A DNA stretch of 48,284 bases from Candidatus Micrarchaeota archaeon CG1_02_55_22 (GTDB lineage Archaea; Micrarchaeota; Micrarchaeia; Norongarragalinales; UBA97). The DNA lies in the NCBI GenBank assembly GCA_001871595.1, contig MNVH01000018.1, positions 1-48,284 on the forward strand, read 5' to 3'. This document shows positions 39,621 through 48,284 of this stretch, one piece after another. A program made the position numbers and the translations under genes. Under the pieces are notes generated by a model. It saw only the letters and a list, made by a program, of their open reading frames with translations, did no database searches and was not told the DNA's origin. Within the stretch, counting starts at the first letter, position 1, and each line of letters begins with the position of its first letter.

Positions 39621-41276
39621 ATGGCTAAGGGAAAGGAAGTAGTGGTTTCGCCCGACGATCTCAGCAAGGAGTTTAAAGAGTACTCTGTAGCCGAGTTCTT
39701 CAAGCGCAACCGCCAAATGCTTGGTTACACGGGAAAGGTACGCTCTCTCACTACTGTTGCCCACGAGTACGTCACCAACGCGCTCGACGCTTGCGAGGAT
39801 TCTAACGTCTTGCCCGAGCTGCTCGTCGAGATACAGGTCCTTGAGAACGGCCACGTCAAACTAATAACTGAAGACAACGGGACGGGTATTCCAAAGCAGA
39901 ACATCGGCCAAGCCCTCGGCAAGCTCTTAGCCGGTACCAAATTCATGCAGCGCCAGCAAAAGCGCGGCCAGCAAGGAATAGGTGCGGCTTACGCCACGCT
40001 CTTCTCGCAAATCACTACGGGCAAGGAGACGCACGTCAAAACCAGCGTGGGCGACGGTAAGGTAGTCGAGTGCGATGTAAGCATTGACATTAACAGCAAC
40101 GAGCCGGTGCTCCACAACGTGAAAGAGTATTCCGCCAAGTTCCGCGGCACCCGCATCGAAGTCGAGCTCGCTGAAGTCGATTACAACCGTTCGACTTACG
40201 GCGCCTTCGAGTACTTGCGGCGCACCGCGTTGGCGAACCCGCACTCGCAAATCACTCTTGTTGAGCCGAACAAGGAAATTACCGTGTTCCCGCGCGCCTC
40301 GAAAGACATTCCGGTCAAGCCCAAGAAAATCCAGCCCCACCCGCTCGGAATCACTACGAGCGACTTGATGGACATGGCCGGCATCTCGCAGGCCCGCAAA
40401 ATATCTTCAATGCTTCAGAACGAGTTCTCGCGCCTTAGTGCAGAGAAGGTCAAGGAAATCTCGTCCATGTGCCCCAATATCGACCTCGACCGGGCGCCCA
40501 AGAACCTGCAGTGGAGCGAGGCCGAGAAGCTCGTTGACGCTTTCAAGAGAATCAAGTGGATTGCTCCCGAGACGGACGCGTTGCAGCCCATTACCACTGA
40601 CCAGCTAAGAAAATCGCTCAAAAACCTGCTTGAACCAGAGGAGTTGCGCATCAGCGAGCGTCCCCCTAAAGTCTTTAGGGGAGGAATCCCGTTCATGGTT
40701 GAAGCCGCCATAGCCTATGGTGGCAAGGCGGGCGCCGTTGGTTCTGAGTCCAAGGGCGAGGCACTCCGCTTCGCCAACCGCGTGCCCCTGCTTTTCGACG
40801 CCGGTAACTGCGCCATTACCGAGGCCGTCAAGACGATTGATTGGGCGCGCTATGATTTGAAGGACTGGGAGAACATGCCTGTGAGCATCTTCGTGAACTT
40901 CACTTCCGTCTACGTCCCCTACACTGGTACGGGCAAGCTCGCAATCGCCGCCGAAGAAGAGATTGTTACGGAGATTCGCAACGCGCTCATGGAGTGCGCC
41001 CGCGGCATTTCTACATACATCCGCACGCTCAAGCGCGCCGCCGACCAAGAGGAGCGCAAGAAGATTTTCTTCAAGTACATTACCGAGGTTGCCCAGTGCC
41101 TTGACGAGATTACCGGCACGGACCGCAAGCAAATCGAGGAAAAGCTCCGCAAGATCGCGGTAGAGAAGACGAGCATTTTGGTGAGCGCCGACGAGGAGGA
41201 AGCCGAAAAGGATTTGGCCGAACTCGAAAAAGCGGCGGAAAAGGAAATGGTAGAAGACGGCGAGAGTGAAGAATAA
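39621..41276 (+). CDS. top6B: DNA topoisomerase VI subunit B
   Basis: The ATPase subunit of topoisomerase VI. 551 aa with a GHKL fold: YVTNALDACEDSNVLP (N-box), EDNGTGIPKQNIGQAL (G1) and GQQGIGAAYATLFSQ (G2), then the H2TH and transducer domains (FRGGIPFMVEAAIAYGG). The last 30 residues are a Glu/Ala-rich tail. Its stop codon overlaps the top6A start by one base (TAATG). Confidence 0.97.
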   Translation: MAKGKEVVVSPDDLSKEFKEYSVAEFFKRNRQMLGYTGKVRSLTTVAHEYVTNALDACEDSNVLPELLVEIQVLENGHVKLITEDNGTGIPKQNIGQALGKLLAGTKFMQRQQKRGQQGIGAAYATLFSQITTGKETHVKTSVGDGKVVECDVSIDINSNEPVLHNVKEYSAKFRGTRIEVELAEVDYNRSTYGAFEYLRRTALANPHSQITLVEPNKEITVFPRASKDIPVKPKKIQPHPLGITTSDLMDMAGISQARKISSMLQNEFSRLSAEKVKEISSMCPNIDLDRAPKNLQWSEAEKLVDAFKRIKWIAPETDALQPITTDQLRKSLKNLLEPEELRISERPPKVFRGGIPFMVEAAIAYGGKAGAVGSESKGEALRFANRVPLLFDAGNCAITEAVKTIDWARYDLKDWENMPVSIFVNFTSVYVPYTGTGKLAIAAEEEIVTEIRNALMECARGISTYIRTLKRAADQEERKKIFFKYITEVAQCLDEITGTDRKQIEEKLRKIAVEKTSILVSADEEEAEKDLAELEKAAEKEMVEDGESEE

Positions 41277-42403
41277 TGGCTACCAAGAAAACGGATGACA
41301 AGATGGGCCAGAGCCGCCAGCAAATCGGCAAGAAGATCGAGGAGCAGGCGACAGGCATAGTCGCCGACATCATGAAGGGTGCGGGTCCCAGCATCGCCAT
41401 TCCCGTGCGCGGCAGCCGCAACGTCGAATTTGATAAAGAGAAAAAGAAAATCGTCCTCGGCGACAAGATTGCTCATCGGTATTTGTTCAACGTCGGCCAC
41501 GCGCGAAAATTCATGCAAACCATGCTCGTCGCCTCCTACGTGAAGAAGGACTTGCTTGAAAACAATTTGACTGCAACGTTGCGAGACTTGTATTACGCTA
41601 AGAAGCACACGATTGCCGGAACGAAAGAGGACACGATAGACGACCAAAAGGAGTCCGACTTGGCAATCGTAGACTTCGAAGTCTCCCTCGACACGTTCCG
41701 CGAGAAACTCAACTTGCGTGCAGAGCCCAAGGGCCGCATGGCCGGAAGCGTTATCATCGAAGACCGCGTCCGCAACAAGGTTGACTCCATCGACTTGTCG
41801 CACATGGGTTCTGGCGGTTGGGCAGTGCCCTCGATAGTCGAACAAATCGAGTTCAAGAAAGTTGATGTCGATTACGTGCTCGTAGCCGAGAAGAACGCAA
41901 TATTCGACCGCCTCAACGAAGACGAGTACTGGGCGAAAAACAATTGCCTGATAATGACTACCGCAGGACAAGCCGCCCGCGGAGCCCGACGCCTCCTCCA
42001 ACGACTGAACGAGGAGCTCAAATTGCCCGTATACATCCTCACCGACGCCGACCCCTACGGTTGGTACATCTACTCGACGATGAAGTACGGTTCAATGGCG
42101 CTAGCGCACGAAAGCGACCGATTGGGCTGCCCGAACGCCAACTTTATTGGTATGAGCATCTCTGATATCGAGCACTATGACTTAAAGGCCGTGACGATAA
42201 AGGCTAAGGACGTCGACATCAAGCGCGCTGAAGAGATGAAGAAGTACGACTGGTTCAAGGCCAAGGAGTGGCAGCTGGAAATCAACAAGTTCCTCGAGAA
42301 AAAGATAAAGGCAGAAATTCAGTCCCTCTCTTCAAAGAACTTGCAGTATATCTCGAACACCTACTTGCCTGAGAAGATTAACAACAAGGACTTCCTTCCT
42401 TAA
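41276..42403 (+). CDS. top6A: DNA topoisomerase VI subunit A
   Basis: The Spo11-like cleavage subunit. 375 aa with the winged-helix 5Y-CAP domain carrying the catalytic tyrosine in LRDLYYAKKH (Tyr pair 106-107) and a Toprim domain (VAEKNAIFDRL; VYILTDADPYGWYIYSTMK). Translationally coupled to top6B by one base. The pair relaxes supercoils and decatenates DNA, complementing MCM, RadA and SMC nearby. Confidence 0.97.
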   Translation: MATKKTDDKMGQSRQQIGKKIEEQATGIVADIMKGAGPSIAIPVRGSRNVEFDKEKKKIVLGDKIAHRYLFNVGHARKFMQTMLVASYVKKDLLENNLTATLRDLYYAKKHTIAGTKEDTIDDQKESDLAIVDFEVSLDTFREKLNLRAEPKGRMAGSVIIEDRVRNKVDSIDLSHMGSGGWAVPSIVEQIEFKKVDVDYVLVAEKNAIFDRLNEDEYWAKNNCLIMTTAGQAARGARRLLQRLNEELKLPVYILTDADPYGWYIYSTMKYGSMALAHESDRLGCPNANFIGMSISDIEHYDLKAVTIKAKDVDIKRAEEMKKYDWFKAKEWQLEINKFLEKKIKAEIQSLSSKNLQYISNTYLPEKINNKDFLP

Positions 42404-42478
42404 GTTGCGGCGCCTACGTATTCCTAGCTCGCCAGCCATAGCCTTTTTATTCGTTCACTGCGGATGCATTAGCGGAAT

Positions 42479-45400
42479 ATGTATTTGAGAAACTTTGTCT
42501 TCTTAGTCGGTTTGGTAGTCATCTCGATTTCAGTCTTCGCCTCGGCTACCGTCGTATCGAACGGCGGTTTTGAGTCAGGCGCAACCGGGTGGACGCTGAA
42601 GAACGCCGGTACCGTCGTCGTATCCGGCGCTCCGTGCGACTCAGAATCGTGCCTCAAACTCCCCGCCTCGACCGGATCGTACGTGGGCTCCGTTGATCAA
42701 ATAGTCTCCCTTCAGCCCGGCCCGTACGAGCTTTCCTTCCGTTCAAAGTACGCCGCGTCAGTTCCGTACCTATTGTCAACCGGCGCGGTTTCATTCAAAT
42801 CTCTTTCCAGCTATGCCTCGGTCGTTGACGAGTCATGGAACCGTGCCTGTTCGCCCAAGCCCGGCAGGATTATGGCCGTGCTCTACAGCCGCGGGCGCGG
42901 CGAGTGGCAGCGCTACGGCGACACTTTCTTCGTGCCTGCGGTTGACGATTGCGGCGAACCCACTGCAACGCACTCATTCCGTCTTCTTTTAAACTACTCG
43001 GCCACAAGCATCATTCCCGCAAACGTTGATGCCGCAGTTGCGTACGTTGATGATGTTGCCGTAACGTCCTTGACGCATTCCGGCCACTCGCTTCCAGCGC
43101 AACTCGGCGGGGATGAACTTGAATCCGGTGAGTGGTACGGGTACTGCGTGCCAACCAATACGTCCCAACCATTTTTTGACTGTCCCCAAGAAGTACTGCC
43201 CCAGCCAGCGGAGCACGCCGGCCTCGACGGCATACTGGTGGCGGGAAACTCCACCCTCTCCGAATACCTGCGTCTGTCGGTGTCCGTCAAGCCTCTCACT
43301 ACTTACCTAATCCGCGTCAACTTCAGCATCGCCGACCGCAAGTGCGTCAACTACCTAGGCACCGGCTACTACAAGCTACCGAACCCCAACGGAATCGGTT
43401 GCGGCGAACTCTCCTTGAGCGTGAACGAGTCAGGCTCGCCGCCCGCCCTACGGCCGAGGCCGCCGCCCGCCGTGGACAACATTACCAATCCAGCTTATCC
43501 TATGATACTCTTCAATAACGGGTTTATAGGCGACTCGCCAATCTACGCTTCCGACCGCGACTGGTTCGAGGAATACCGCTACTTCAAGACGTCGAACGAA
43601 ACGTATTATTTGTGGTTCGACTTAGCCACAAGGGGTTTCGACGGCAAGTTTTACCTCTCGAACCTCTCTCTATCAGAAGTGCAGACCGTCGCCCCAGATT
43701 TCGCCATCGAAGTCCCAATAACAACCGGCTACGCCGACATGAAGATTGTCTCTTTTACCACCGCGCCCCTCTCAGTCGCAACCGGCGTCTCGCGCTTCGA
43801 CTTCGTTAACAACCAGATAAGGATGACTCGCGAAACCGAGGCAGGCCGGCTTGCCTTCCCGGACGGTTTCCTATCCGGCCTCTCGCGCACCGATTCAGGC
43901 CTGCAGGGCCTAGTAGTGCTTGAGAACGCCAACGCCAAGCTAGTAGTCGGCGCCGACTCATCCTTGATAGTCAGGCTCAAGCAACCCGCCCACGTCACGC
44001 TCAGCGGTCCGCCCGCGGCGTACTCGTGGTTCGAGTCCGGCGTGGTATTCCAGACCGATTGGAGCAAGGGCATACTATTCACGCAAATCAAGCCCGACAA
44101 CCTCGTCCTCCAATTACCTCGCACCTATGACCCCGCTTGGGACGAGTTCACTTACGACAAGCCCATCTCAGACCTGTTCATGCAGAGCCACGGCGCGCTC
44201 AACTGGAACGTCGAGAAGAACTTTTCATCCAATGGAATACCAAGGGATTGGCGCGTCGGCTATGACTTCGCGCCAGGCGATGCCTTCCTGGCAAGCGTCT
44301 TTCCGTCGAAGGACTACAACGAGACCGCCTTCTGCAAGCAACGCACCGCGACCGCGGCAAACGAGCAAGTCCGCGATTACGACCTCTCGCCGTACTACTT
44401 CGCACGCTTTGGTCAGACTCACTCTATTCTCAACCTGTGGATAAGCGCGTACGACCACTCGGTCAACAACCAGCCCCTGCCATTCGTCGTCCGGAACAAC
44501 TCGGCTTCAGGCGCGCCCTACATCGCCCAGTCCTCCTGCACGCTCAACACCACCAGCCCGTTGGCCAATGTTTCCTGCACCGAGTTCTACCAGTCTCGGT
44601 ACACTCAGTACGTGCCTACCGGCCAGTCCGCGTACAGCTCCCAAGGCGGTCCCTATTCAGTTGACTCCGCACGGCTCGACGGGCTCAAGCGCTCACTCCA
44701 AGCCGCCCACAGCCAAGGCGTCAAGGTAATAGCTTATACGACACCCGGTTACTACTATAATTCCGACCCGTCCGCCTTCGTCTTTGACCTCAAGCAATTC
44801 TCGGACGCCACCGGAATCGACGGCTTCTACTTCGACGGTTACCCGCCCGGTGTCTTGCGTTCCCTCGAACTCGCGCGCCGCTTCCGCAACGTCCTCCCGA
44901 ACGCCTACCTCTCCATGCACTCCTCACAAAACGTCGCCGTGCTACCCCGTACCGATAACCTCCGCAATCCCCTGCTCGACGCCTACGCTGACGATCTGCT
45001 CGTCGGCGAGTCCACAAAATTCGGGGACGACACATCGTGGCGCCTCGTGTTCTGCCAGCGCGGCATAAGCAATACGGTAACCACTGCAAGCATCGAGATG
45101 CGGGTTATCAATTACTCGGTATCATGGGCCGACAACCTCCCTACCCTGCTTGACTTGACCGAGCAGGGCGGCAAGTCGCTTGCCTGCGGAGGTCAAATCC
45201 GCTTCTGGCCATTCAGCACAAAGATCATCCGCCTGAGCGACCCCAGCTACCCCGGTCAAACGCTTGCCTCAGATTGGAGGCCTTACTTTAGCGCCTACAG
45301 CGACAAGTGCCTGCCGGTCACTTGCGGTGACTCGGTATGCGATTCGTACGAGTCGATTTACAACTGCCCCGCAGACTGCGCGCCACAACTCCCGCAATCC

Positions 45401-46693
45401 ACTGACGTTCGCGGCCTCGACGTGGGGCAGTGGCTTTCGCCTGCCGGGCCCCTCTACGCCATGCATTTCTCTTTCGACGGCGACCTCGTGCGCGACGACA
45501 GCGGTAACAAGCTTCAGACCGATGAACGCCTAGGTAGTCTTATCCCCGCGCCAGAACCCGTCGTCTTAGACGACCGCCGCGCCTACTGGTTCAACAGCAC
45601 GCAATCAGTCTTCGGCCCGTTCTTCGAGAACCTTGACTTCACCGGCCGCGCCGCATCCGTCTTCACTACCGTCAAGTTTGCCTTCATCAACCTTTCGGAC
45701 GGTGCTACACTCTACCGATTCATTAACGGCTCGGCCACGCTCTCGGCAATGACGCTCAAGAAGAATTCTACTGGCGTGTACGCTCGCGCGTTCGCCAACT
45801 CCTCGACCGGCCGGCCGGTATACCTAGAATCTTTGGCGCTTGCTGACGGGTGGCACTCGCTGGGCACGGTTTTCGACCCGGTTACAGGGGCAATCACGCT
45901 CTACGCAGACGGCTCTCCTGCGGCCTCAACCAGCCTGCCAGAAGGCCTGCAGGGCGGTAGTGGAGTCTACAACGGCTACTACACGGTCGGCGCCGACTCC
46001 TCAACCCCGGGTGCCTACAAGGGCTGGGACGGCAGGCAAATCTACACCTACTACGTTCCCTCGGTAAAGAAGCCCTTCATCGGCTTCATGGACGACCTTC
46101 TTTTGTCTTTCACCGAATTCACGCCCGGAATGGCGCGAGCTTACCACGTGGATGGCGGTAAATCGTTCGGCTTGACTGACGAGTCTTCAAGCAGTTACGG
46201 TTATACGGATGGCTGGCAACCCGTCTATTTGGATGACTACGGAAAGCCACGTGCTCTGCCTGAGAGCTGGATCACGCCCTTAAAGTACACTCTCTACTTT
46301 TCAGCCGGCCAGAACATGGTGTCCGTGCCCCTCACCAACGCGCACGTCGTCTCGTCCACTTGCGGCAATCTGATTACTTACCTTTACTCCCCTCGGTCTA
46401 ACTCCTATCAATACGTCGCCGACGCGAGCCTCCCGCTACTGAACGGGCGCGGCGCGTGGGTGTACTCGAGCAATGCGTGTAGTATGACTTTCTACGGTTC
46501 TTCATCAGCCTATGCGCCTTCAGTTAGTACGGGCTGGAACATTCTCGACGGCGTTGCGGTGGCATCGGTAAAGAACTGTGACGTCTACCCCGTCGTGTTC
46601 TCGTACTCGCCCGTGCTAAAGGATTACACGCGCTCGAACGCTACAAGCGCCGTCCCAGGAACCGCGTACTGGGCACTACTCTCGTGCGGTTAA
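42479..46693 (+). CDS. Giant secreted multidomain protein, hydrolase/carbohydrate-binding-like (1404 aa)
   Basis: Signal peptide MYLRNFVFLVGLVVISISVF is followed by a jelly-roll carbohydrate-binding-like start (GGFESGATGWTL). A TIM-barrel, glycoside-hydrolase-like region (about residues 730-900) contains GVKVIAYTTPGYYY and GIDGFYFDGY with a possible catalytic Asp786. A Cys-rich CGDSVCDSYESIYNCPADC motif comes near residue 950, followed by a LamG-like beta-sandwich (about 980-1220) and a C-terminal module (about 1270-1404) with GQNMVSVPL and GWNILDG. Many Asn-X-Ser/Thr sites suggest glycosylation. No C-terminal anchor is visible. TATA CTTTTTATT lies about 30 nt before the ATG. The enzyme role is inferred. 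Confidence 0.85.
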   Translation: MYLRNFVFLVGLVVISISVFASATVVSNGGFESGATGWTLKNAGTVVVSGAPCDSESCLKLPASTGSYVGSVDQIVSLQPGPYELSFRSKYAASVPYLLSTGAVSFKSLSSYASVVDESWNRACSPKPGRIMAVLYSRGRGEWQRYGDTFFVPAVDDCGEPTATHSFRLLLNYSATSIIPANVDAAVAYVDDVAVTSLTHSGHSLPAQLGGDELESGEWYGYCVPTNTSQPFFDCPQEVLPQPAEHAGLDGILVAGNSTLSEYLRLSVSVKPLTTYLIRVNFSIADRKCVNYLGTGYYKLPNPNGIGCGELSLSVNESGSPPALRPRPPPAVDNITNPAYPMILFNNGFIGDSPIYASDRDWFEEYRYFKTSNETYYLWFDLATRGFDGKFYLSNLSLSEVQTVAPDFAIEVPITTGYADMKIVSFTTAPLSVATGVSRFDFVNNQIRMTRETEAGRLAFPDGFLSGLSRTDSGLQGLVVLENANAKLVVGADSSLIVRLKQPAHVTLSGPPAAYSWFESGVVFQTDWSKGILFTQIKPDNLVLQLPRTYDPAWDEFTYDKPISDLFMQSHGALNWNVEKNFSSNGIPRDWRVGYDFAPGDAFLASVFPSKDYNETAFCKQRTATAANEQVRDYDLSPYYFARFGQTHSILNLWISAYDHSVNNQPLPFVVRNNSASGAPYIAQSSCTLNTTSPLANVSCTEFYQSRYTQYVPTGQSAYSSQGGPYSVDSARLDGLKRSLQAAHSQGVKVIAYTTPGYYYNSDPSAFVFDLKQFSDATGIDGFYFDGYPPGVLRSLELARRFRNVLPNAYLSMHSSQNVAVLPRTDNLRNPLLDAYADDLLVGESTKFGDDTSWRLVFCQRGISNTVTTASIEMRVINYSVSWADNLPTLLDLTEQGGKSLACGGQIRFWPFSTKIIRLSDPSYPGQTLASDWRPYFSAYSDKCLPVTCGDSVCDSYESIYNCPADCAPQLPQSTDVRGLDVGQWLSPAGPLYAMHFSFDGDLVRDDSGNKLQTDERLGSLIPAPEPVVLDDRRAYWFNSTQSVFGPFFENLDFTGRAASVFTTVKFAFINLSDGATLYRFINGSATLSAMTLKKNSTGVYARAFANSSTGRPVYLESLALADGWHSLGTVFDPVTGAITLYADGSPAASTSLPEGLQGGSGVYNGYYTVGADSSTPGAYKGWDGRQIYTYYVPSVKKPFIGFMDDLLLSFTEFTPGMARAYHVDGGKSFGLTDESSSSYGYTDGWQPVYLDDYGKPRALPESWITPLKYTLYFSAGQNMVSVPLTNAHVVSSTCGNLITYLYSPRSNSYQYVADASLPLLNGRGAWVYSSNACSMTFYGSSSAYAPSVSTGWNILDGVAVASVKNCDVYPVVFSYSPVLKDYTRSNATSAVPGTAYWALLSCG

Positions 46694-46738
46694 GACTTCA
46701 AAATGCTTATTATGCGTTTGCGCCCTACAAGCTAGTAT

Positions 46739-47374
46739 ATGGCTTTCGACGCCGTGTTATTGGATTTCGACGGTACTATTGTTGACACGAGCGAACACAT
46801 CTCCCGCGCCTTCCGTTACGCGCTTGCCGAGAAAGGGTATCCGGACATCACCAGCCACCAGATGGCGCTCTACGCCGGCAAGCCCCTCGCTTTCGTCTAC
46901 GAGGCCGTCACCGGCGCCGAGCAATCGGTAATCGCCGAGTTGCGGGCGCTGCACAAGCAGTGGCAGGACGAACACCTTTCCGTTGCCCGCCTCTTCCCCG
47001 ACACTCTAGCCGTGCTAGACGAACTCGAAACGCGGGGCGTGAAGTGGGGTATTGCAACCGCGCGCTACCGTTCGGGCACACTAAAACTAATTGATTATTT
47101 CGGGTTTAACCGCTACGACTTTCCGCTTTCCTGCGGCGACGACGGCTACCCGGCTAAACCCAATCCAGCAATATTCGCTCACATCGCCGAATCGCTCGGC
47201 GCCACTCCAACTAACTGCCTTGTAGTGGGCGACGGGGTTGCCGATATCATGGCCGGTAAAGCAATGCACGCGAAGACGGCGTGGGCCAAGTACGGCTACG
47301 GCGGGGCCGAGCCGTTGCCGCAGCCCGCGGATTATACGCTTGAAGACTTGAGCGGCGTGCTCGAACTCCTCTAG
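46739..47374 (+). CDS. HAD-superfamily phosphatase (phosphoglycolate-phosphatase-like)
   Basis: 211 aa with the HAD motifs: DAVLLDFDGTIVDTS (motif I nucleophile Asp), the cap domain, GIATARYRSG (motif II), KPNPAIF (motif III Lys) and VVGDGVADIMAGKAMH (motif IV). The overall order matches PGP/Gph-like enzymes that act on small phosphate esters; the substrate is not determined. TATA CTTATTATGC about 25 nt before the ATG suggests a leaderless transcript. It overlaps the convergent vapC by 4 nt. Confidence 0.9.
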   Translation: MAFDAVLLDFDGTIVDTSEHISRAFRYALAEKGYPDITSHQMALYAGKPLAFVYEAVTGAEQSVIAELRALHKQWQDEHLSVARLFPDTLAVLDELETRGVKWGIATARYRSGTLKLIDYFGFNRYDFPLSCGDDGYPAKPNPAIFAHIAESLGATPTNCLVVGDGVADIMAGKAMHAKTAWAKYGYGGAEPLPQPADYTLEDLSGVLELL

Positions 47375-47736
47375 TCCTTCGTGGCCTTGGCCAAGTCCGC
47401 GTCGAAGGTTACTAGTTCTTCGTTCAAGGACTTGGCTTGCGCTACTAGTACGGCGTCGGCCAAGCTCAATCTAGGGTAGTGGCGTTCAAATACGTGCGTG
47501 GCTGCTTGCAGATCTTGTTTTGTCACGATTGCCACTTGTGTTGAATCCAGCATGAGCTGCAGTGCCTTGACGACGGCGCCCTTATCGTGGACGTTTTTCT
47601 GCATCACGTTGGCGACTTCGTAGTAGGTTATCGCGTTGATGATTGAATTTGAGAAGTCTATATTATTTGTACGCGAGTGGTGGACGTCCCGGGCGTTGAA
47701 CCGGGCGATTAAGACGCTGGCGTCGAGCAGGGCCAT
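47371..47736 (-). CDS. vapC: VapC-type PIN-domain toxin (second pair)
   Basis: 121-aa PIN-domain RNase. Active-site acids are Asp5 (LLDASVLI), Glu40 (TYYEVAN), Asp94 (SLADAVLVAQA) and Asp112/Asp114 (FDADL). It shares the plan of the pair at 3.4 kb but the sequences have diverged. It overlaps the antitoxin by one base. Confidence 0.9.
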   Translation of the reverse strand: MALLDASVLIARFNARDVHHSRTNNIDFSNSIINAITYYEVANVMQKNVHDKGAVVKALQLMLDSTQVAIVTKQDLQAATHVFERHYPRLSLADAVLVAQAKSLNEELVTFDADLAKATKD

Positions 47737-47975
47737 CAGTAATCTTCCATCATTATTTCGTCAATTCGCTGGCTGAGGTCTTCGGTTCCAGGACCGAAGT
47801 CGAACGGTTTTATGTTGTTAAGGCTTCTCTTGAGTTTGGGCTTTCTAGCGAGGAGCATGATGCTCTCGCTGAATATCTCGCCAATGCGCTTGTCTTCCTT
47901 CACGGCGAGCATCTTTGCGGTTTTGTATGCATTCGCGTCCATGTTTTTTATGAAAACGTTGACCACGCCAACCAC
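47736..47975 (-). CDS. vapB: VapB-like antitoxin (second pair)
   Basis: The antitoxin partner. A GTG start at 47975 is preferred: a TATA box (ACAATATATA, minus strand 48001-48010) lies 26-35 nt upstream, so upstream codons in the same open frame (ATG 48059) precede the probable transcript start. Of the 79 aa, VNVFIKNMDANAYKTAKMLAVKEDKRIGE looks like a ribbon-helix-helix DNA-binding head, and the acidic tail (RIDEIMMEDY) would contact the toxin. Confidence 0.75.
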   Translation of the reverse strand: MVGVVNVFIKNMDANAYKTAKMLAVKEDKRIGEIFSESIMLLARKPKLKRSLNNIKPFDFGPGTEDLSQRIDEIMMEDY

Positions 47976-48000
47976 CCCGCTTTCGTTATGGTTTAGCTTG

Positions 48001-48010
48001 TATATATTGT
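48001..48010 (-). promoter_or_regulatory. TATA box of the second vapBC pair
   Basis: TATATATTGT on the plus strand reads ACAATATATA on the minus strand, 26-35 nt before the GTG at 47975. It decides the antitoxin start. Confidence 0.55.
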
Positions 48011-48098
48011 TATACCTATTGGTTTTGTCGTCCTTTTTCGTTAACAAAACGTTTGCCATGAAAGGCTAGTGGGTTGGTTGAAATATATTCGTTGTCCG

Positions 48099-48130
48099 GG
48101 CGGCTTGCCGCTCGCTTCCGCGTTGCTCGG
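48099..48130 (+). repeat. Promoter-linked repeat, copy 3 (diverged)
   Basis: GGCGGCTTGCCGC, then GCTTCCGCGTTGCTCG, closely matches copies at 23079-23112 and 24463-24496 (minus). It precedes a TATA-like CAATAAAAG (48136-48144) of the peroxiredoxin gene. A hairpin GCGGC-TT-GCCGC lies inside it. Confidence 0.45.
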
Positions 48131-48181
48131 CTAGCCAATAAAAGCCTTACCGGTCTAACTAGTTAACGGAGTTGGTTTTGA

Positions 48182-48284
48182 ATGGTTAGAGTCACTGAGG
48201 TTGTCCCAGATTACGAGTTCGACGCCTACCAGAAAGGCACGATAAGCAAGGCGAAACTATCCGACTTTCGCGGCAAGTGGCTTG
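48182..48284 (+). CDS. Peroxiredoxin, AhpC/TSA family (3' end outside the window)
   Basis: Only the first 34 codons are in the window: VTEVVPDYEFDAYQKG followed by KAKLSDFRGKWL, the usual start of 2-Cys and 1-Cys peroxiredoxins (PDF..A..G....LSD.RGKW). The peroxidatic Cys would lie just beyond the edge. GGAGTTGG precedes the ATG. With Mn-SOD at the other end it would remove the peroxide formed. Confidence 0.85.
   Translation, partial: MVRVTEVVPDYEFDAYQKGTISKAKLSDFRGKWL

Noticed and set aside
40919-42001. 360-codon minus-strand frame across top6B and top6A
   Set aside because: Antisense shadow of two well-conserved genes; no recognisable domain.
47976-48059. ATG at 48059 as start of the second antitoxin
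   Set aside because: A TATA box lies inside this stretch, so transcription probably begins after it; the N-terminal part (NRYNNIYKLNHNE) is not antitoxin-like.
1-48284. CRISPR arrays, rRNA genes, transposases
   Set aside because: No regularly spaced repeats, rRNA-like stretches or transposase motifs were seen on either strand.

Overview
The window is archaeal DNA, most likely from a DPANN-type lineage (Micrarchaeota or Diapherotrites-like; inferred, not proven). The support is its gene content: aIF6, aIF2-beta, aIF1A, L31e, L39e, S19e, PDCD5-like protein, prefoldin alpha, RNase P Rpp21, Nep1, RIO1, a KH-domain ribosome factor, topoisomerase VI, MCM, RadA, NadM-type NMN adenylyltransferase and a presenilin-like protease. 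TATA boxes about 25-30 nt upstream of many starts, GTG/TTG starts and an intron-containing tRNA fit this.

Layout. 1-3.3 kb: the 3' part of PEP synthase, a small unknown gene, and Mn-type superoxide dismutase on the opposite strand. 3.4-4.0 kb: a VapBC pair with a concentric palindromic operator. 4.0-12 kb: a long minus-strand block with a chimeric threonyl-tRNA synthetase and the conserved archaeal cluster nep1 / rpp21 / unknown / S19e / PDCD5 / L39e / L31e / aIF6 / prefoldin alpha / ftsY. 11.9-12.3 kb: an intron-bearing tRNA-Ile with a UAU anticodon. Its 3' end is repeated 249 bp away, and five strong hairpins lie between the two copies. 12.3-16.6 kb: lipid head-group synthase, NadM, a secreted membrane-anchored protein and CTP synthase.

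16.7-18.9 kb holds the most novel-looking part: six tightly packed minus-strand genes for small membrane proteins, at least three of them related, with a convergent 44-residue membrane microprotein at the downstream end. They face a divergent type II membrane protein and NnrD across one TATA box. 20.4-34.7 kb carries radA, smc and mcm. Each is interrupted by a large LAGLIDADG intein in its Walker A motif. Between them are HEAT-like proteins, unknown genes, a complete 41-codon minigene and a methyltransferase.

34.8-42.4 kb: a lipoprotein, a Nudix hydrolase, the presenilin homologue, then the conserved set aIF2-beta / aIF1A / RIO1 / KH protein / top6B / top6A. 42.5-48.3 kb: a 1404-residue secreted carbohydrate-binding or hydrolase-like protein, a HAD phosphatase, a second VapBC pair, and the start of a peroxiredoxin running off the right edge. 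Translation and ribosome assembly, chromosome maintenance and oxygen defence are the main identifiable jobs. No CRISPR array, rRNA or transposase was seen.
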